Source: Nocardia pseudobrasiliensis NBRC 108224 (GTDB taxonomy: Bacteria; Actinomycetota; Actinomycetes; Mycobacteriales; Mycobacteriaceae). Taken from it: 48,014 nucleotides of DNA. The notes under the pieces are model-generated. The model did no database searches and was not told where the DNA came from. It was given only the letters and a program-made list of their open reading frames with translations. Of this stretch, positions 36,523 to 45,618 are shown piece after piece. The translations under genes were made by a program, and so were the position numbers. The stretch spans positions 1-48,014 of the forward strand of contig NZ_BDBS01000017.1 in assembly GCF_001613105.1 (NCBI RefSeq), in the 5' to 3' direction. Every line of letters starts with the position of its first letter. Within the stretch, counting starts at the first letter, position 1.

Positions 36523-37851
36523 CTCGGGAACTTCGTCGAGTTCCGGCTCGATACCGCGCCGCCGTAGATCGGCGCCCGACAGCAGGGGCAACCCTCTGCG
36601 CAGAACGTGATCGAGCCAGAACCCACACGCCTGCGAGGTGAGCACGGCCGTCAGCACCAGGGTGGTGAAGAACGGGGCGTTGATGATGCCCGCGTCGAAA
36701 GCCACCGAGGCCATGACGATTCCGGGGCCGCCGCGCGCATTCTGGGTGATAGCGAGATTGACGATATCGAGGCGATTCATCCCGGCCAGCTTGGCGCCCA
36801 GCCCCACGGAGAAGAACACCACCAGCGATGTCCCGAACAGAAAGCCCGCGAGCATGATCGGATCGAGCGTCTCGGACAGATCGAGTCGATAACCGACGAC
36901 CGCGAAATAGAGTGGCACGAAGAAGTATCCGGACACATCGCTGATCGACCGCAGCGGAGACCGGAACCGATCCTGTTCGGTGCCCCGCATCCCACCCATG
37001 ACGCCGAATCCGGCCAGCAGCGCCGCGAAGGCGAGGGTCACATCGAGAGCGGCGGCCAACGACACATAAGCCAGGAATACGGTGAGCATCCACGTCACGG
37101 GTGTGTGCTCGGCCAGCACATTCCACTTGGCCCGCGACAACTTTCGCAGCACGGCGGGCATTACGGTGAGGGCGGCGATCACATAGGCGGCATTGACCGC
37201 GATATGCCCGCCGATGACCGCGGTCAGCTCACCACCGGTCGTACCGAGCGTGGCGGCCGCGATGGCGGTGGCGACCGACAACACTCCCCACAGCGCGATG
37301 TCCTCGAGCACCGCCGACCCGAGTTGAAGACTGGCGAAACGGGTATGCAGAATCCCGAGATCATAGAAGATCTTGGTGATCACCGGAATCGACGTCACCG
37401 CGGTGGCGGCGGCGAAGACGAGCACGACGGCCCGCTCACTGCCCGCGCTCCCGGTGAAGTCCTCGAGCGGCAGCAGCGGCGCGACCGCCAGCGCGATCAC
37501 GAACGGCAGCGGAGTGCCGATGCCGAGAATCCACGCGGTAGCCGTCCGATTCTGTTTGCCCAGTAGATGTTTCGCCGCACAGCCGGAAACGAACATCAGC
37601 AACAACAACCCGAGGTTGTACAGCAACGCCAGCGCCACCGACTCCACATCACTGTTATCGGAACCGAACAAATTCGCGGCGAACCCCGGCGCGAGCTTCC
37701 CCAGCAGCGTGGGCCCCAACAGAACCCCCGCGAGAATCTCCCCGACCACCTTCGGCTGCCGCAACCACCCGAACAACTGTCCGAGCAGATTGGCTCCCGA
37801 CACCAGCAACAGAACAGCCAGCAGGATATGCCCCAACTGCGGATTCGTCAT
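36511..37851 (-). CDS. Cation/proton antiporter (CPA2-like)
   Basis: 446 residues from ATG 37851 (MTNPQLGHILLAVLLL); an upstream GTG-like reading from 37935 is disfavoured. About 12 hydrophobic helices. Early GQLFGWLRQPKVVGEILAGVLLGPTLLG is the Kef/NapA-type sequence. AAATAVTSIPVITKIFYD in the middle and a DVTLAFAALLAGFGV block lie where CPA2 transport residues occur. The soluble KTN domain of Kef proteins is absent. Ion specificity (K or Na) cannot be told. The stop codon falls inside the inverted-repeat element at 36450-36522; without it the frame would run on 47 codons to 36308. Confidence 0.82.
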   Translation of the reverse strand: MTNPQLGHILLAVLLLVSGANLLGQLFGWLRQPKVVGEILAGVLLGPTLLGKLAPGFAANLFGSDNSDVESVALALLYNLGLLLLMFVSGCAAKHLLGKQNRTATAWILGIGTPLPFVIALAVAPLLPLEDFTGSAGSERAVVLVFAAATAVTSIPVITKIFYDLGILHTRFASLQLGSAVLEDIALWGVLSVATAIAAATLGTTGGELTAVIGGHIAVNAAYVIAALTVMPAVLRKLSRAKWNVLAEHTPVTWMLTVFLAYVSLAAALDVTLAFAALLAGFGVMGGMRGTEQDRFRSPLRSISDVSGYFFVPLYFAVVGYRLDLSETLDPIMLAGFLFGTSLVVFFSVGLGAKLAGMNRLDIVNLAITQNARGGPGIVMASVAFDAGIINAPFFTTLVLTAVLTSQACGFWLDHVLRRGLPLLSGADLRRRGIEPELDEVPERMS

Positions 37852-38127
37852 CGAAACCCCTGGCTTCCTTCGGCGGGCTCCCTCTCCCAAGCCCCAGGCG
37901 TGCACATGGGACGATTTCTGCACGGTAGCGATCATCCGATCGCGCGGACAACCCCCTGGTCGGGGGTGGTGGCGGGTGAAACAGGCTGTGGCAGTGCCTG
38001 TCTCTCGGACCCGGGCGGAGACTCCGGTCGGGCACCACGAATCGCTGTTCGCGCTCGACCTGCCGAGCCGGTGGGTCTACTCCGCGGCCGGACTGCCTTG
38101 GGTGAAGACCGCGGTCCTGCCGGAGGC
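37852..38127. other. Non-coding gap with hairpins
   Basis: No gene recognised. It contains GCGATC-N4-GATCGC (37928-37943) and CCCCC-N5-GGGGG (37952-37966), both possible regulatory or terminator structures upstream of the antiporter and downstream of the PPOX gene. Plus-strand open reading frames cross it but lack a recognisable product. Confidence 0.4.
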
Positions 38128-38562
38128 TCAGCGGCCTCGCGTACGCGTGATCTCGACTCGCAGGGGGACCGGGAATTGCTTACTGAAGTTTTCGACGCTG
38201 CCGAAAGCCCGGGCCGCCGATTCCGCGTATTTGGTGAGATATCCCGGGTTCTCGTGCGCGGGAGGAATGTCGTCCGCGCGCCGGGCCGTGCCGGTGAACA
38301 CCATGATGTCGCCGCCGCTGCCGTCGCCGTCGAAATTCAGGGCGACCCTGGGGCGGTCGAGGATATGGGTGTTCCGGTTCGCCTCCAGGGCGCTGTATAT
38401 CAGGATCGAATCGTCGCGCTGAAAGACGAATCCGACCGGATTCGGTTGTGGTGTGCCGTCATTGCCGACCGTGGTGATCCAAATGATCTGTTCCTCACGT
38501 AGGCGACGCCTGACCCGTTGCCCGAACGGGGTGCTGGGATCGGGAAGCCCGCTATCCGCCAT
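38128..38562 (-). CDS. PPOX-class F420-dependent flavoprotein
   Basis: 144 residues. The split-barrel pyridoxamine-oxidase fold is seen in IIWITTVGNDGTPQPNPVGF, ILIYSALEANRNTHILDRPRVALNFDG and the C-terminal VRVEITRTRG-like end. It resembles mycobacterial F420H2-dependent reductases of the Rv3369 (TIGR03667) type; whether F420 or FMN is the cofactor is inferred. It lies 25 bases downstream of the MOSC-reductase gene on the same strand, with GAGGG as ribosome site, so the three genes from 41353 down form one operon. Confidence 0.85.
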   Translation of the reverse strand: MADSGLPDPSTPFGQRVRRRLREEQIIWITTVGNDGTPQPNPVGFVFQRDDSILIYSALEANRNTHILDRPRVALNFDGDGSGGDIMVFTGTARRADDIPPAHENPGYLTKYAESAARAFGSVENFSKQFPVPLRVEITRTRGR

Positions 38563-38587
38563 GTGATCGAAGTTAGTCCCTCATTGT

Positions 38588-40825
38588 TCAAAGATCGAGG
38601 ATCAGATCGGTTTCCGGTTGCGCGCAGCAGATCAGGGTCGTATCCGATGCGGGCAATTCCAGCGGGTCGGGCTGGTATCGGATTGTGCCGGAGAGGATTT
38701 GGGTCCGGCAGGTGTGGCAGACGCCGGTGCGGCAGGACCAGCGGGTCGGGATATCGCAGGCTTCTGCCAGGTCTAGGATCGTGGGGTAGGTATCGCTCCA
38801 CGGCACGGTGATGGCGCTGCGGGTGAAGGTGATTCGCGGGCCGGTGCCGGTGGGACCCGGCGGTTGGTGGGGCGCGGTGTCGGGAGTGTCGATGATGCCG
38901 GGATTGATGGCCGGGAGGCTGCCGAACAGTTCGGTGTGGATGCGGCTCGGGTCCAAGCCCGCCGCGACGAGGGCAGCGCGGATGGCGGACATGAATGACG
39001 TTGGGCCGCAGAGATAGACAGACGCATCGGTGGGCAGGTGCAGAGCCGCGAGCGTTTCGGCGGTGAGTCGATTCGGTGGAGCGGGCACGGTGTAGAAGAT
39101 GTGTTCGTGCTGGCGTCCGAGACCGGCCAGCAGCTGATGAGATTCGGCCGCGAACGCGTGCTCGGCGGCCGAGTGCGCGGAGTGCAGCCACCAGATCTCG
39201 CGCGCACTGCCCCGCTCGGCGAGCGCATGCAGCATCGCCAGCACCGGAGTCGCTCCCACACCCGCCGAGATCAGCAGTACCGGCGCCCTGTCGGACGCCG
39301 GCTCAGCCAGCACGAAATCGCCTCGTGGAGCAGCGATATCGAGCAGATCGCCGATTCGCAGACGAGTGTGCAAATAGTTACTTACCACGCCGTGCTCCTG
39401 GCGCTTGACGCTGATCCGATATTCGGCATCCGACGGGCACCCGGACAGCGAATAGTTGCGCACCTGCGCGGGCTCAGCCGCACCGCCGACCCGCACGGTG
39501 AGATATTGACCAGCCTCGGGCCGCAGCAGCCGACCACCGTCCGGATCGGCAAGGTGAATCGAAACCACACTCGCACTCTCCATCACAATCCGCGCGACCC
39601 GCAGCGGCCGAAACCCCGCCCACCCGAACCCCGCACCGGGAGTCGCCAAGGTGTCGAAAACCTGCCCTCCGATGCCGGAAGGCATTGGGACAGCGGGCAT
39701 CAGGCTCTCCCTGCCCGCGATCCCCGAGTGGGCAGCAGCACTGGACGCGCGGTTGTCGGTGCCGGTATCCGATGGGCGCGTGGTTGTTTCGAGCCCGGTA
39801 GTGCTATCCGGTGGGGGCGTGATTGTTTTGAGTTCGACGTCGCCGTTCGATGGCGGCGTGGTTGGTCCTGGTGCGATACAGCTGTCCGGTGGGGAAGTAG
39901 TTGTTTCGGCGCGGGTGTCGCTGTCCGGTGGGGACGAGTTTGTTCGGGGCGGGAGGCCGCGGCTCGGTGGTGGCGGTGTTGTTTCGGGTTGGTCGTCGCT
40001 GTCCGTTGGGGGCGTGGTTGTTCTTGGTCGGAGGTCGGTATTCGTTGGTGGCGGTGTTGTTTCAGGTTGGCCGTCGTCATCCGGTGGGGACGTTGATGTT
40101 TCGGTGTGGAGACTGTCCGTTCGGGGCGTGGGTGGTTCGGGCTCGAGGCCGATAGGTGGAGTGGCGGTGGGTGTTTGGTGTTCGGCGGCGGTGAGCAGGT
40201 CGCGGAAGGAGGCTTGCCAGCCGGGGCTGAGGGCGGGGATGTCGAGGGCTTGGCGTAGGTGGGTGGTTTTGCGGTTCGGTAGGTACAGCAGGGCGTCTAT
40301 TGCGGCGACGGTCATTTGGTGTCGACCGATTCGGGTGCGGAGGATCTCGTCGCCCGCGCGGACCGTGCCCTCGGTGAGCACGCGGAAGTAGAAGCCGGGG
40401 CGATGGTGTGCCACCAGCAGGGCGGGCATTCGAGGCTCGTTCAGCCGCATGCCGACTCGGAAGCAGGTGACCCGGGGCTGGGTCACCTCGAACTCGGCGT
40501 CGCCGATGCGGTATCGGTCGCCGATGTGCACCTCGTCGTCGGACAGGCCGTCAACGGTGAAATTCTCGCCGAATTGCCCGTATTCGAGGTCGGCGCGTTC
40601 GAGGTGTTCTCGCCAGTATTCGTAGGACTGGCGCTGGTAGACGAGCACGGCCCGGATCTCCCCGCCGTGGCCGCCGAGATCGCCCTGCCCGTCGCCGTCG
40701 ATATTGAGCCTGCGGACCATGCGGGGGCCGTCGACAGGGTATTTGAATATTCCGGTGTGAACGGTCCGGCCGTGCCAGGTGACATCGGCTGGCATGCCGA
40801 CGTTGAGCGACAACAGGCGTGCCAT
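38588..40825 (-). CDS. MOSC-domain/ferredoxin-reductase fusion with repetitive linker
   Basis: 745 residues. Residues about 1-160 are the MOSC domain with the MoCo-binding Cys candidate (PRVTCFRVGM, Cys121); 160-215 is the 3-alpha domain typical of YiiM-like proteins. Residues 242-358 are nine 13-residue Pro/Thr repeats (see separate entry). From about 403 a ferredoxin-NADP reductase module follows: FAD part (RNYSLSG, RISVKRQEHGVVSNYLH), NAD part (VLLISAGVGATPVLAMLHAL, YLCGPTSFM) and a C-terminal 2Fe-2S ferredoxin with Cys698, 703, 706 and 733 or 734. Electrons would pass from NAD(P)H through FAD and the cluster to a Mo-bound substrate. Fusions of this kind occur in actinobacteria, but the long linker is unusual. 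Middle gene of a three-gene operon. Confidence 0.85.
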   Translation of the reverse strand: MARLLSLNVGMPADVTWHGRTVHTGIFKYPVDGPRMVRRLNIDGDGQGDLGGHGGEIRAVLVYQRQSYEYWREHLERADLEYGQFGENFTVDGLSDDEVHIGDRYRIGDAEFEVTQPRVTCFRVGMRLNEPRMPALLVAHHRPGFYFRVLTEGTVRAGDEILRTRIGRHQMTVAAIDALLYLPNRKTTHLRQALDIPALSPGWQASFRDLLTAAEHQTPTATPPIGLEPEPPTPRTDSLHTETSTSPPDDDGQPETTPPPTNTDLRPRTTTPPTDSDDQPETTPPPPSRGLPPRTNSSPPDSDTRAETTTSPPDSCIAPGPTTPPSNGDVELKTITPPPDSTTGLETTTRPSDTGTDNRASSAAAHSGIAGRESLMPAVPMPSGIGGQVFDTLATPGAGFGWAGFRPLRVARIVMESASVVSIHLADPDGGRLLRPEAGQYLTVRVGGAAEPAQVRNYSLSGCPSDAEYRISVKRQEHGVVSNYLHTRLRIGDLLDIAAPRGDFVLAEPASDRAPVLLISAGVGATPVLAMLHALAERGSAREIWWLHSAHSAAEHAFAAESHQLLAGLGRQHEHIFYTVPAPPNRLTAETLAALHLPTDASVYLCGPTSFMSAIRAALVAAGLDPSRIHTELFGSLPAINPGIIDTPDTAPHQPPGPTGTGPRITFTRSAITVPWSDTYPTILDLAEACDIPTRWSCRTGVCHTCRTQILSGTIRYQPDPLELPASDTTLICCAQPETDLILDL
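39752..40102 (-). repeat. Nine tandem 39-bp repeats encoding a 13-residue unit
   Basis: 351 bases = 9 x 39. Units of the type ETTPPPxxxxxxP/RTTTPPTDSxxxP alternate, giving a 78-base higher-order period: the stretch GGTGGCGGTGTTGTTTC recurs 78 bases apart. Located between the MOSC and reductase domains; the copies have diverged at residues 7-13 more than at 1-6. Confidence 0.9.
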
Positions 40826-40837
40826 GGCTGATCCCCT

Positions 40838-41353
40838 TCAGTCCGTGGGTGTTTCGCGGCTGCGTTGATAATGCCTGCGGGCCTTCATGCGGTTGCCACA
40901 TACTGCCATCGAGCACCAGCGGGCGCTGTTGGATTTGGTGTGGTCGATCAGGAACAGGCGGCACTCGGAGTTCGCGCACGGGCGCAGTCGGCCGGGATGC
41001 GCCAGTCGCAGTGCGTCCCAGGCGAGTACGGCCCGCGCCGCCGCGTTCCTGCCCTCGGGTAGTTCGAGATTCCAGGTGATGCCCTCGCCCTCGAATGTGG
41101 CGCGGTAGCGAATGCCGTCGACGAATCGCGCGAGCGCGGTCGCGTCGCTCTCCCCGCGGACCACCTCCTGCAGCGCAGCGCGCACCGCGCGCACCGCACG
41201 CCATTCGTCGTCCGAGGACGGTTGGCCGTGACCGGTGAGCCAACGCCGACCGGCGTCGGCATCGGCGAGCCGGTCGAGGGAGGTTCCGTCGACGACCGGG
41301 GTCGTGTTCAGCAGGTCGAGCAGCAGCGTCTCGTCCGACTCGATTACCTTCAC
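40838..41353 (-). CDS. CGNR zinc finger domain protein (regulator)
   Basis: 171 residues. An ABATE-type N-terminal domain (LLLDLLNTTPVVDG, LTGHGQPSSDDEWRAV) is followed by the C-terminal CGNR zinc finger: CANSECRLFLIDHTKSNSARWCSMAVCGNRMKAR, with four cysteines and the CGNR signature. Such proteins act as stress- or redox-related transcription factors. The GTG at 41353 starts the gene. It ends 12 bases before the MOSC-reductase gene, so it heads that operon, and its divergent promoter region faces the broken hydrolase gene. Confidence 0.88.
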   Translation of the reverse strand: MKVIESDETLLLDLLNTTPVVDGTSLDRLADADAGRRWLTGHGQPSSDDEWRAVRAVRAALQEVVRGESDATALARFVDGIRYRATFEGEGITWNLELPEGRNAAARAVLAWDALRLAHPGRLRPCANSECRLFLIDHTKSNSARWCSMAVCGNRMKARRHYQRSRETPTD

Positions 41354-41410
41354 GTCTAACCTCCAATCTTCTCTTAACCGGCTATATCACCACTGCTTCA
41401 TTGTAACCAT

Positions 41411-41424
41411 CTAAAACGATTTAG
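41411..41424. promoter_or_regulatory. Palindrome CTAAAACGATTTAG upstream of the CGNR operon
   Basis: CTAAA-ACGA-TTTAG, perfect 5-base arms with 4-base spacer, in the divergent gap, 7 bases before the ATG at 41431 and 58 before the CGNR start. Possible operator for the CGNR protein. Confidence 0.35.
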
Positions 41425-41430
41425 GGGGTT

Positions 41431-42312
41431 ATGGAGATGGTTGCCGTTCATCACCGCTACGCCACCGTGCGGGGTCGGCGGATCTGCTACCGGGCGGCTG
41501 GACCGGCCGATGCCCCCCCGCAATTGTGCTACTGCACAGCTTTCCGACCAGCTCGTTCATGTTCCGAAACCTGATTCCCGCACTTGCCGACCGCTACCGT
41601 GTGATCGCCCCGGACTACCTCGGGTTCGGGCACTCCGACACACCCTCGGTCGACGAATTCGACTACACCTTCGACGCTTTGGCGGATCTGACCGCCGGGC
41701 TACTCGATCGGCTCGGTGCGTCGCGCTACGGGATCTACGTCCAGGACTACGGCGCCCCGATCGGCTGGCGATTGGCGCTCGCGGATCCGGAGGCCGTCAC
41801 CGCGATCGCCCCGCAGAACGGCAACGGCTACGACGCGGGCTTCATCCCCGGCTTCTGGTAGACGGTCTGGGACTACCAGCGCGCCCGCACGCCTGAGGGG
41901 GAGGCCGCGATCCGGACCGCGCTCACCCCTGGACGCCGTCAAATGGCAGTACCTGACCGGAGTTCCGGATGAGAGCCTGGTCAGCCCCGACACCTGGCAG
42001 TACGATTTCGCGCTGCTGTCGCGCCCGGCCAACGATGCCATCCAGCTGGCGCTGTTCCTCGACTACGCGACCAACCCGAAGTTGTATCCGGCGCTGCAGG
42101 TTTACCTGCGGGATCGGCGGCCGATCCTGGCCGTGTGGCGTGCGAACGATCCCATCCTCGGACCCGCCGGGGCCCGCGCCTTCGCCGAGGACGTGCCCGA
42201 CGCCGAAATCCATCTGCTCGACGGTGGCCACTTCCTGCTCGAAAGCGCGGGCGCCCAGGTCGTCGAGCTGTTCCGCGACTTCCTCTGCCGCAGGCTCGTG
42301 GCTTATCGCTGA
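41431..42312 (+). pseudogene. Alpha/beta hydrolase pseudogene, three lesions
   Basis: Originally about 290 residues. Frame 1 runs from ATG 41431 (VHHRYATVRGRRICYRAAG). It loses one C in a run of seven at 41513-41519, after which LLHSFPTSSFMFRNL continues in another frame. A TAG at 41859-41861 replaces a codon in GFW-stop-TVWDYQ, and an extra C near 41927 moves the frame back for DAVKWQYLTGVPDES, up to the stop at 42312. The fold motifs include YVQDYGAPIGWRLAL (nucleophile region with Asp) and LLDGGHFLLES (His), as in haloalkane dehalogenase-like hydrolases. It is not expected to make a protein unless the C-run changes are sequencing errors, which cannot explain the TAG. Confidence 0.85.
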
Positions 42313-42498
42313 AGGGAGCGGGCAAGGGGATTGGCATGGCAGCAAGGGCCTTTGGCCGCCAAGCGGGCCAGGCGGGTCGTGGTGGCGTAGCCGCTACCCG
42401 AGCGATTGCTGTTCGCGGAGCCGCTGCGTCGGCGCGTGCGGGTGCGTTTCGGCGGGCAGTGGCCGGCTCGGCTCGGATCTGATGCCGAAAAGGCGCTT
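42313..42498. other. Gap between hydrolase pseudogene and membrane protein gene
   Basis: 186 bases. Contains a plus-strand Ala/Arg-rich reading frame without ribosome site or recognisable product. I see no other element. Confidence 0.4.
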
Positions 42499-43020
42499 TC
42501 ATGGCATGGGCTGGCCGGCCGGCTGGGCCGTCGGGGCGAGCGCACGTGCCCACATCTCTCGAATCGCGACCGCGATCAGGATCAGGCCGAAAGCCGGCAG
42601 GGGTGCCAGCACCAGCCCGCCGTAGCCACCCGGCCGGGCGACAGCTATCAAAGCGGTCGACAGGAACGGCACCGCCACAGTGATCAGTCCGGCAACCGGC
42701 TGCCGTGCGCAGAGCGCCTCGACGAGTGCGGCCACTACGACGATGACGAATCCCACAAGCGAATACAGGCTGGTCGAAGCCCACACTGCGGGCAGCGCAT
42801 CACCGGGTAGGTACTCGGCGTATCCCTGTGGCAGGTCCAGGAACCAGCCACCCGTTGGCGCGACCTCGTCACACAGGGAGAGGAATCCGTGTCCGATACC
42901 GCCTTCGGCAAAGTCGCCGAGCCACGTCACGCCTCCTGCCAGCAGCGTGGCAATTACGAAGAACCACCAGAACACATGGCCGGTCGCACGTGCGCATACG
43001 AAAATTCTCGACCGTTCCAC
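42499..43020 (-). CDS. Hypothetical membrane protein
   Basis: 173 residues from GTG 43020 (VERSRIFVCARATG). Four hydrophobic helices at about residues 13-35, 83-105, 107-125 and 130-155 separate a polar external loop (LDLPQGYAEYLPGD). The composition is normal for a membrane protein; no family is recognised. The next 45 bases upstream are AT-rich (TACTATTAGGTATTTTATTC), unlike the region, and could be the promoter. Its function is unknown. Confidence 0.6.
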   Translation of the reverse strand: MERSRIFVCARATGHVFWWFFVIATLLAGGVTWLGDFAEGGIGHGFLSLCDEVAPTGGWFLDLPQGYAEYLPGDALPAVWASTSLYSLVGFVIVVVAALVEALCARQPVAGLITVAVPFLSTALIAVARPGGYGGLVLAPLPAFGLILIAVAIREMWARALAPTAQPAGQPMP

Positions 43021-43338
43021 ACTGGAAACATACTATTAGGTATTTTATTCGAATGGACCGGTCCCGCAATCGATTTCGATCTTGATCGGACAGCCCTGAC
43101 GCCGGGAATGGACTGACACGCGCTCGACGGCTGCCGGAGCCGCTCGGCCATGATGATCCGCCCTGGCCATCGACGGATTGGGCGCGCCCACGGTGGGTTA
43201 TGGCTCGCTGGACATTTCACGACTACGACAATGTGGTCGGAGGGTGGTCTGGCCATTGCATGGTGTAGCAGGGTCGTTGATCCTCGAGGATTCGGGCGTA
43301 GCGGAGCAATTCGCGGATGATGCCGGCCTGCCCATACC

Positions 43339-43601
43339 TCAGCCGGTGCGTGGTTTCGAGTTCGAGGGAGTGGCGCGGTATTTGTAATTCGACCAGCGAA
43401 TACCGGTGTGGTCGAGGATCGCGCGTTCGGATCCTTGACCAGGATTCGTGCGAGATCGTGGGCGCAATGACGTTCGTGGATGTCGGGGGCGTTCGACCAT
43501 TCGAGCGTCAGGACTCCCGCTGTGCCGCAGTAACATTCGTTGTTGTACCGGAATCCTGGACGCAGTCGTCGAGGTAACCCGCAGTGGGATCCGGTATGCA
43601 T
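43339..43601 (-). pseudogene. Possible frameshifted hypothetical gene fragment
   Basis: Two minus-strand frames join smoothly: MHTGSHCGLPRRL through NECYCGTAGVLTLEWSNAPD and CAHDLARILVKDPN (43601 to 43425), then AILDHTGIRWSNYKYRATPS in the next frame to a stop at 43339. Together they read like one 105-residue soluble protein broken by a single frameshift near 43424. No family recognised. Low certainty; the first half may be chance. Confidence 0.3.
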
Positions 43602-43821
43602 CAAGCCTGTTGTTGGGGAGGCGATTCGGCGTTTCTCTGATCCAGAGGTTTCGTGGGTCACCACGTGTGGCGGCGACGAGTTTTCTGCTGCTTGATGTTT
43701 GACGGCTCCCGTCTGGAAAAGGGGATGGTTTAGTTCGTGGTTTCGGCTGTGCCGCGTGGCGTTTCAGGTTGGTGCCACGCGGCATTAGCGGGAGGTTTGT
43801 GGAGACAGGTTGGGCGGTGGG
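43602..43821. other. Gap with no recognised gene
   Basis: The rest of the 800-base stretch between the membrane protein gene and the methyltransferase gene. It is less GC-biased and shows no coding pattern on either strand; the same holds for 43021-43338. Confidence 0.4.
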
Positions 43822-44520
<699 letters not shown>

Positions 44521-44521
44521 C

Positions 44522-44542
44522 TATCTCAACTAGGTTGATATA
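44522..44542. promoter_or_regulatory. MarR operator candidate
   Basis: A 21-base near-perfect palindrome centred on CAAC-TAG-GTTG with symmetrical TAT/ATA ends and one mismatched pair. It overlaps an extended -10-like TGATATATG that points toward the MarR gene and covers the region just upstream of the methyltransferase start. A half-site GTTGACAT lies further right. Confidence 0.6.
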
Positions 44543-44558
44543 TGTAAGTATCGTTGAC

Positions 44559-44975
44559 ATGGAAGGACTCGAGGACAAGCCCCTCGGCTACCTTCTCCAC
44601 CGGGTCGCGACAGCGCTGCGTGCAGAAGTAGTCGCCACCGTGCTGGAGCCGCTCGACCTGGCATTTCCCGAATATCTATGCCTGCGTCTGCTCTCGGAGT
44701 CGCCCGGTGCGTCGAATGCGCAGCTGGCTCGCGATGCCAGTGTCTCGCCCCAGGCGATGAACAAGGTGATTCACGGACTCCAGCAGCGCGGTCTGGTCGC
44801 CCGGCCCGACACCGTGCCCTCCGGACGGTCGCTGCCCGCCACCTTGACGCGCGAGGCCGTGGCCCTGCTCGAGCGGCTCGACTCGAACGTGCTCGAGGCC
44901 GAGCGCCGGGTCCTTGCCCGACTCGGCGAACCGGGCCGTCGCGAACTTCGTCGACTGCTCGCCGCGATCGGCTAG
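44559..44975 (+). CDS. MarR-family regulator
   Basis: 138 residues. Winged helix-turn-helix with LLSESPGASNAQLARDASVS (about 50-69), QAMNKVIHGLQQRGLVARP and the wing SGRSLPATLTREA, flanked by dimer helices LGYLLHRVATALRAE and LLERLDSNVLEAERRVLARL. The divergent methyltransferase gene and the palindrome at 44522-44542 suggest autoregulation and control of that enzyme. TAG stop shares four bases (CTAG) with the convergent DUF1990 stop. Confidence 0.88.
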   Translation: MEGLEDKPLGYLLHRVATALRAEVVATVLEPLDLAFPEYLCLRLLSESPGASNAQLARDASVSPQAMNKVIHGLQQRGLVARPDTVPSGRSLPATLTREAVALLERLDSNVLEAERRVLARLGEPGRRELRRLLAAIG

Positions 44976-45508
44976 TCCGAGGCCGTGATCGACGATTCGG
45001 TCGGGCGGATCGTGTCGATGTACTTCTTCGCGAAGTGATGTTGGATCAGCTCGACCACGGGTCCGCCGAGGCGCGCGTACCAGGTGCCGGGGCGGGAGAA
45101 CGCCGCCACTACGCCATGGACCGAGTCGTCGGCGGGGTCGTATTCCACCGCGAACAGTTCCTCGCCGATTTCGGGGTGGCCCGGCAGTGTGCCGTAGGCG
45201 AAACCGCGCCGGTCGGGTTCGTCGACGACATACACGATGCGGCAGGGGGCCGTAATGCCCAAGGGCCCCAAGCCCAGTCGTACTGTGAGGTTGGTGCCCG
45301 GGGCGGCGACGGGCGTGCTGGCGTGCCGAAAGATGCCGGTGCCCTGCTGCATTCGGTACGTCAAAATCTGGGTCGCGGCGGATTCGAACAGGGTGCGGCC
45401 CGAGCCGATGTGTCGGCGCAGGCGGAAATGGTGGTAGCCGGGCGGGAATTCGTGAGCGGTGGCTCCGACTTCTGCATAGGAGTACGGCGGCTCCGTCTGA
45501 TCGGACAT
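44972..45508 (-). CDS. DUF1990 family protein
   Basis: 178 residues of the DUF1990 family, common in plants and actinobacteria. Typical motifs: SYAEVGATAHEFPPGYHHFR, TYRMQQGTGIFRHAS, RIVYVVDEPDRRGFAYGTLP and the closing PVVELIQHHFAKKYID. Function unknown. Its start at 45508 is divergent from the siderophore-interacting gene; the 110-base gap holds several palindromes. Confidence 0.9.
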   Translation of the reverse strand: MSDQTEPPYSYAEVGATAHEFPPGYHHFRLRRHIGSGRTLFESAATQILTYRMQQGTGIFRHASTPVAAPGTNLTVRLGLGPLGITAPCRIVYVVDEPDRRGFAYGTLPGHPEIGEELFAVEYDPADDSVHGVVAAFSRPGTWYARLGGPVVELIQHHFAKKYIDTIRPTESSITASD

Positions 45509-45544
45509 ATCTCCATCCTGTGCGATCGAGTTGGGTGAGGGTAT

Positions 45545-45571
45545 GGATATATCCCGAGCTATCGGCGATAG
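45545..45571. promoter_or_regulatory. Stacked palindromes between DUF1990 and SIP genes
   Basis: GGATATATCC (45545-45554) and CTATCG-G-CGATAG (45559-45571) are perfect palindromes; a third CGATAG half-site at 45581 touches the iron box. Possible regulator binding sites; the factor is unknown. Confidence 0.4.
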
Positions 45572-45582
45572 TTGTTGCTACG

Positions 45583-45601
45583 ATAGCTTAGGTAACCCTA
45601 A
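45583..45601. promoter_or_regulatory. IdeR/DtxR-type iron box
   Basis: ATAGCTTAGGTAACCCTAA matches the 19-base IdeR consensus at 14 of 19 positions by hand alignment (assumed consensus TTAGGTTAGGCTAACCTAA). It lies 17 bases upstream of the SIP start, so iron repression is expected. Confidence 0.6.
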
Positions 45602-45618
45602 TTATGGAGGTGACTTCC

